From positions 1 through 64,000 of the forward strand of contig CALULY010000008.1 of NCBI GenBank assembly GCA_944321635.1: 64,000 nucleotides of DNA. Reading direction: 5' to 3'. The stretch comes from an uncultured Bacteroidaceae bacterium (lineage in GTDB: Bacteria; Bacteroidota; Bacteroidia; Bacteroidales; Bacteroidaceae). The notes beneath the pieces were generated by a model. That model was not told where the DNA came from and ran no database searches. It saw nothing but the letters and a program-made list of their open reading frames with translations. A program made the position numbers and the translations under genes. Position 1 is the stretch's first letter. Every line of letters begins with the position of its first letter. This document shows positions 61,250-64,000 of this stretch, piece by piece.

Positions 61250-62347
61250 TCATGTGTCTGATTTGCGGCGGTTGCAATCGGCGCAGAGCATCTGGCAATT
61301 GTCGGCAGTGGTGCGGCCTCCCTTGCTCCACGGGGTGATGTGGTCGGCCTGCATCTCGTCCTCGGCGAAGTGCTTGCCGCAGCGCGGGCAGATGCCGCCC
61401 TGCCGCTCGTAGGCCGCCCGCCGCATGGCCGGTGAGAACGCGCGGATGGACAGGTGCCGCTCGTCGCCCGTCAGGAGGTAGGGGTAGATGCCCGCCTTGC
61501 GCGTCACGTCATCGTCCATGATGAGGCGTGCCGTCTCCGCCTCCAGTCGCGCGGTGTCGTGCACCTCGTCGTGGTGGCGGTTGTAGAGGCTGCCCCAATC
61601 GACGGACCGCATGAACTTCTCCCGCTTGGTCACGAATGTGCCTTGCACCCAAGTGATGACGCTCTGGAAGTACCGCCACAGCGCGAGTGCGTTGGCGTCG
61701 TGCTGGTGGCGTGACATATATTCCTCAATGCTCCCCGCACCGTCGGCGTCCGCCGCCCATCTGATCGCGGTCTCCAGGTAGTCCTGCCTGATGGGTGAGC
61801 CGCTGACATAGCTGCTGCCTATGCCCGAGGCGGCACATCCGCTCTTGCTGAAGTAACGCTTGGCATCCGCCAGCCACCGTCCGGCATAGACGGCGTTGCG
61901 CAGCTCCTGCTCCGTGAGCCTTTCGCCCGCTATGTTGATGGTCTTGAACCATTGCAGCTTCTCCGACGGCCGCCCACGGCAGACATAGACCATGAGCCGA
62001 TAGCCGAGTATGGCCGCCTGCTCGTCCTCCTGGAGGTTGTGGAAATAGCGCCCGTCATGCGAAAATTCGCCCGTCACGTACTGGCACAGCGAGATGCTGC
62101 GCTGCTGCCCGTCGATGACTTCGTAGCCCCCGTCGTCGCGCACCGCCCAGTACATGACGTTGAGCGGGAAGCCGTGCGTCACCGTGTCTATCACCGTGTC
62201 GCGCTGCCGTGCGTCGTAGATGAACTCGCGTTGGTAGGCCGGCCTGATGTCCAGCCGACCGCCATAGCCGGTCACGCCGCCCTCGGCGTTGTCCTCGTAG
62301 CCGTCGGCCAGCTCGCCGACGGTGATCTCGTGGAGATGGATGTCCAT
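61250..62347 (-). CDS. DUF262 (GmrS-like) and HNH nuclease fusion
   Basis: The 365-residue protein has a DUF262/GmrS-like N-terminal domain (about 1-170) with the ParB-like motif VIDGQQRSISL and RPAYQREFIYDARQRDTVIDT, and an HNH nuclease domain at the end: CPRCGKHFAEDEMQADHITPWSKGG followed by N and CADCNRRKSD, with the zinc Cys pairs and catalytic His. DUF262 proteins use NTP to control a nuclease that often attacks modified or foreign DNA. It is 4 bp behind an EcoRI-type adenine methylase gene, so both are one defence cassette. A weak terminator follows. Confidence 0.9.
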   Translation of the reverse strand: MDIHLHEITVGELADGYEDNAEGGVTGYGGRLDIRPAYQREFIYDARQRDTVIDTVTHGFPLNVMYWAVRDDGGYEVIDGQQRSISLCQYVTGEFSHDGRYFHNLQEDEQAAILGYRLMVYVCRGRPSEKLQWFKTINIAGERLTEQELRNAVYAGRWLADAKRYFSKSGCAASGIGSSYVSGSPIRQDYLETAIRWAADADGAGSIEEYMSRHQHDANALALWRYFQSVITWVQGTFVTKREKFMRSVDWGSLYNRHHDEVHDTARLEAETARLIMDDDVTRKAGIYPYLLTGDERHLSIRAFSPAMRRAAYERQGGICPRCGKHFAEDEMQADHITPWSKGGRTTADNCQMLCADCNRRKSDT

Positions 62348-62351
62348 GGTG

Positions 62352-63347
62352 TCAGTGTCTTGGTTTGATAAGTATTCTTACATATTTGGGTTTGCCGTCA
62401 ATAGCACCCTCTTTGTCCTTGATTAATCCGTGTGGCTTGCATGGCATGGCATCGTTTTTACGATAATCATTAGCGTCGAGGATTTCAAATTGCTCTGGAT
62501 TGTACTTGTCGAGGAACGTTATAGGCACTCCCATCGCACCGTCGAAGTCAACGGGTATGTCCGTCACGCGATCGACATTGATTGCGTCGTAGTTGTCATA
62601 GTACGGGTATGCTTCGGCCGAGTATGTCTTGTAGAGTATCAATTCCTCATGCCGCTTCCGATGGTCGAGGTTGGTGAACCAGCAAATGTTGCCCATGCTG
62701 CGCCACTTCTGCCCCGTCTCGTCTTGCCAGTAGCGTGTGGCTCGCGGCTCGCTGTCCGCCGGGACGCGGAATGCCATGTCGCCGGACTTGTAGCCGAGCC
62801 ATATCTGGTTTTGCATCAGGAGCGGGAAGATTTCCTTGTAGGTGATTGCGTTTTGATTGCCTATGATGAGGAACTTCTTGCCATACTCCATCAGCTGCGC
62901 GATGTATTCCCGGAACAGCGAAAACGGCGGGTTAGTCACCACCACGTCCGATTGTTTGAGCAACTCGATGCATTCGGGGCTGCGGAAGTCTCCGTCTCCG
63001 TCGAGCTGATGCACCCCGATTTCGTCCGGGTCGGGGACACGGTTGCCGTTGCGGTCGCCGTCGTAGATGAGGTAGACCGCCCGTCCCGCCTCGCCGCGTG
63101 AGAAGAGATTGATGTCCTGGCTCTTGTAACACGTGGTGATGAGCCGCCTCAGCCCCAGCCGCTCGAAGTTGTAGGCGAAGTAATGGAAGAAGTTGGAAAC
63201 GCTCGGGTCGTCGCAGTTGCACAGCACCGTCCGACCCTCGAAGTGCTTGCGGTAGTGGCGCAGCTCGTCCTCAATGTCCGACAGCTGCGTGTAGAACTCG
63301 TCTTGCTTGGCACGTTTCGCCGCGCTCAGGCTGTTGTTTCCTGCCAT
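62352..63347 (-). CDS. EcoRI-type adenine-specific DNA methyltransferase
   Basis: The 331-residue protein matches the EcoRI methylase family: AKQDEFYTQLSDIEDELRHY at the start, VLCNCDDPSVSNFFHYF as the AdoMet-binding region, and VVVTNPPFSLFREYI with the catalytic NPPF motif; FLIIGNQNAITYKEIFPLL follows as usual. It should place N6-methyladenine in a short target. It leads a two-gene cassette with the DUF262-HNH gene. Upstream a 12-bp hairpin abuts the start codon and a structured stretch of 190 nt lies in the presumed leader, so expression may be controlled at the RNA level. Confidence 0.92.
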   Translation of the reverse strand: MAGNNSLSAAKRAKQDEFYTQLSDIEDELRHYRKHFEGRTVLCNCDDPSVSNFFHYFAYNFERLGLRRLITTCYKSQDINLFSRGEAGRAVYLIYDGDRNGNRVPDPDEIGVHQLDGDGDFRSPECIELLKQSDVVVTNPPFSLFREYIAQLMEYGKKFLIIGNQNAITYKEIFPLLMQNQIWLGYKSGDMAFRVPADSEPRATRYWQDETGQKWRSMGNICWFTNLDHRKRHEELILYKTYSAEAYPYYDNYDAINVDRVTDIPVDFDGAMGVPITFLDKYNPEQFEILDANDYRKNDAMPCKPHGLIKDKEGAIDGKPKYVRILIKPRH

Positions 63348-63348
63348 G

Positions 63349-63385
63349 GTGATTGATAGTTTGGGAGCATCGGACTATCAATCAC
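63349..63385 (-). promoter_or_regulatory. Hairpin abutting the methylase start codon
   Basis: A perfect 12-bp stem (63349-63360 with 63374-63385; GTGATTGATAGT / ACTATCAATCAC) lies one base from the ATG at 63347. In mRNA it would cover the ribosome-landing site; in DNA it is a good operator candidate. Confidence 0.7.
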
Positions 63386-63407
63386 TATATCGGTATGAAT
63401 ATGTATA

Positions 63408-63600
63408 TAAGAAAAGGTGCTGACCACCTTTCTCGCGTTCACGGGAAGCCTGAGAAACAAACCCGTCCTACAACCGAAAGAAGTCGGCACCTTGAGGTGC
63501 AGACATTGGCTATCGGTTGTAGGTTGGGAAAGTCAGGCTTTCCGCGAAGCGCCATTCCGAATATCAGGAATCAGTTTCTCAGGCTTTTTCTTGAACGCGA
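63408..63600 (-). ncRNA. Candidate structured RNA or cruciform element in the methylase leader
   Basis: An outer stem of about 26 bp (63433-63458 with 63574-63600; TCGCGTTCA and AAGCCTGAGAAAC both have exact partners) encloses three hairpins: CCTACAACCGA (63467-63477) with TCGGTTGTAGG (63513-63523), itself holding GCACCT/AGGTGC; GGAAAG/CTTTCC (63527-63543); and ATTCC/GGAAT (63554-63571). On the minus strand a terminator-like hairpin follows (63431-63413) with CACCTTTTCTTATAT. A leftward -7 element lies at 63703-63696. No known RNA family was recognised, and the strand is inferred only from these signals. Confidence 0.55.
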
Positions 63601-63695
63601 AATAATAGCTAATGCTTCAGTTAATGTTATGTCAGTTGTCTGTCTATGTCATATATATAATGGTATAGGTTTCCCCCGTCATCCCGGGGTGTCGG

Positions 63696-63703
63696 CAAAT
63701 GTA
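63696..63703 (-). promoter_or_regulatory. -7 element facing the methylase cassette
   Basis: Reads TACATTTG leftward, exact match. It would give a leader of about 340 bases that includes the structured stretch at 63408-63600. Confidence 0.5.
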
Positions 63704-63819
63704 CTAAAAACCTCCGCCGCAATTGCCCGGCTTGCTAAAATTTGTGTGCGGGGAGCCCGGCATTCCTTCACAATTTGCCGCTTGCCGAGAGGTGCGGCGG
63801 CGCGTATGGAAATTTGCTA

Positions 63820-63827
63820 TATCTTTG
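63820..63827 (+). promoter_or_regulatory. -7 element of the menG/ubiE gene
   Basis: TATCTTTG, exact match, 30 bases before the ATG at 63858. Confidence 0.55.
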
Positions 63828-63844
63828 TCACCCCACTCTATGCA

Positions 63845-63850
63845 AGGAGG
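63845..63850 (+). promoter_or_regulatory. Strong Shine-Dalgarno sequence of menG/ubiE
   Basis: AGGAGG ends 7 bases before ATG 63858 and only 1 base before ATG 63852, which decides for 63858. Such a strong site is unusual in this window. Confidence 0.7.
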
Positions 63851-63857
63851 AATGACG

Positions 63858-64000
63858 ATGACCACATACCCGCAAGACAATGTGAAACCCTACGACGACG
63901 ACCGCAGCAAGTCGCGGCAGGTCGAGGAGATGTTTGACAAGATCGCGCCGCAATACGACCGCATGAACCACACGATGTCATTTGGCACTGACCGTGGATG
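63858..64000 (+). CDS. ubiE: Demethylmenaquinone methyltransferase (MenG/UbiE), start only
   Basis: The window cuts the gene after about 47 codons. The visible part, with QVEEMFDKIAPQYDRMNHTM followed by SFGTDRGW, is the conserved N-terminus of UbiE/MenG methyltransferases, which place the last methyl group on menaquinone (in anaerobic Bacteroidales the quinone in use). The start at 63858 is fixed by the AGGAGG at 63845-63850. The rest of the protein, with the AdoMet motif, lies beyond the edge. Confidence 0.88.
   Translation, partial: MTTYPQDNVKPYDDDRSKSRQVEEMFDKIAPQYDRMNHTMSFGTDRG

Noticed and set aside
63408..63600. Integron attC site
   Set aside because: The folded shape is suggestive, but there is no integrase, no further site and the core bases do not fit the usual R'/R'' boxes.

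Overview
The window looks like a chromosome segment of a gut-type Bacteroidales bacterium, moderately GC-rich. The family is not resolved; a Muribaculaceae-like relative is my best guess. The reasons are: a complete sprA gene for the type IX secretion system (T9SS) next to ruvA; secreted C10 cysteine peptidases ending in T9SS sorting domains; Bacteroidales-only families (DUF4924, DUF5723, the GH57/GT4/debranching operon); promoters of the Bacteroides kind (-33 TTTG, -7 TAnnTTTG); and almost no Shine-Dalgarno sequences.

Layout, left to right. 0.2-5.2 kb: small membrane protein, TonB-domain protein, C10 peptidase coupled to a lipoprotein, Lrp regulator. 5.5-12.4 kb: leftward run uvrA, GHL10 hydrolase, second C10 peptidase. 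12.6-17.7 kb: two-gene restriction-modification (R-M) locus behind a pair of 27-bp inverted repeats that may be an invertible promoter. 18-20 kb: endonuclease I and tsaD. 20.9-25.4 kb: NhaD antiporter, PfkB kinase, htpG. 26-28.3 kb: two tandem nagA paralogs. 28.4-29.2 kb: a GT32 glycosyltransferase broken at a run of ten G. 29.4-39.6 kb: pepP, rubredoxin, ruvA, sprA. 40.4-46.4 kb: prfC, DUF4924, LysE transporter, DUF5723 and a lipoprotein. 46.8-53.6 kb: gapA, rhomboid protease, then the glycogen operon. 54-57.9 kb: SGNH lipoprotein, GNAT, carbonic anhydrase, a frameshifted EEP-family lipoprotein, tRNA-Thr, tRNA-Glu and methionine aminopeptidase. 58-64 kb: DUF2461, GDPD, EamA transporter, an EcoRI-type methylase with a DUF262-HNH nuclease, and the start of ubiE/menE-type methyltransferase (menG).

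The genes fit a saccharolytic host-associated life: T9SS builds the export pore for the C10 peptidases and probably endonuclease I, the glycogen operon handles storage polysaccharide, and NagA recycles amino sugars. Two separate R-M or defence modules are present.

The most unusual content is between the genes. At least ten intergenic gaps hold short tandem or palindromic units with a period of 22 bp (with a 21-bp AT-rich core in two cases). They fall into four sequence families, scattered but built on the same period. A second unexplained signal is a strongly structured stretch of about 190 nt in the apparent leader of the methylase operon near the right end. Long gaps not filled by these repeats (12,355-12,584; 31,340-31,589; 46,438-46,652) show no convincing gene.
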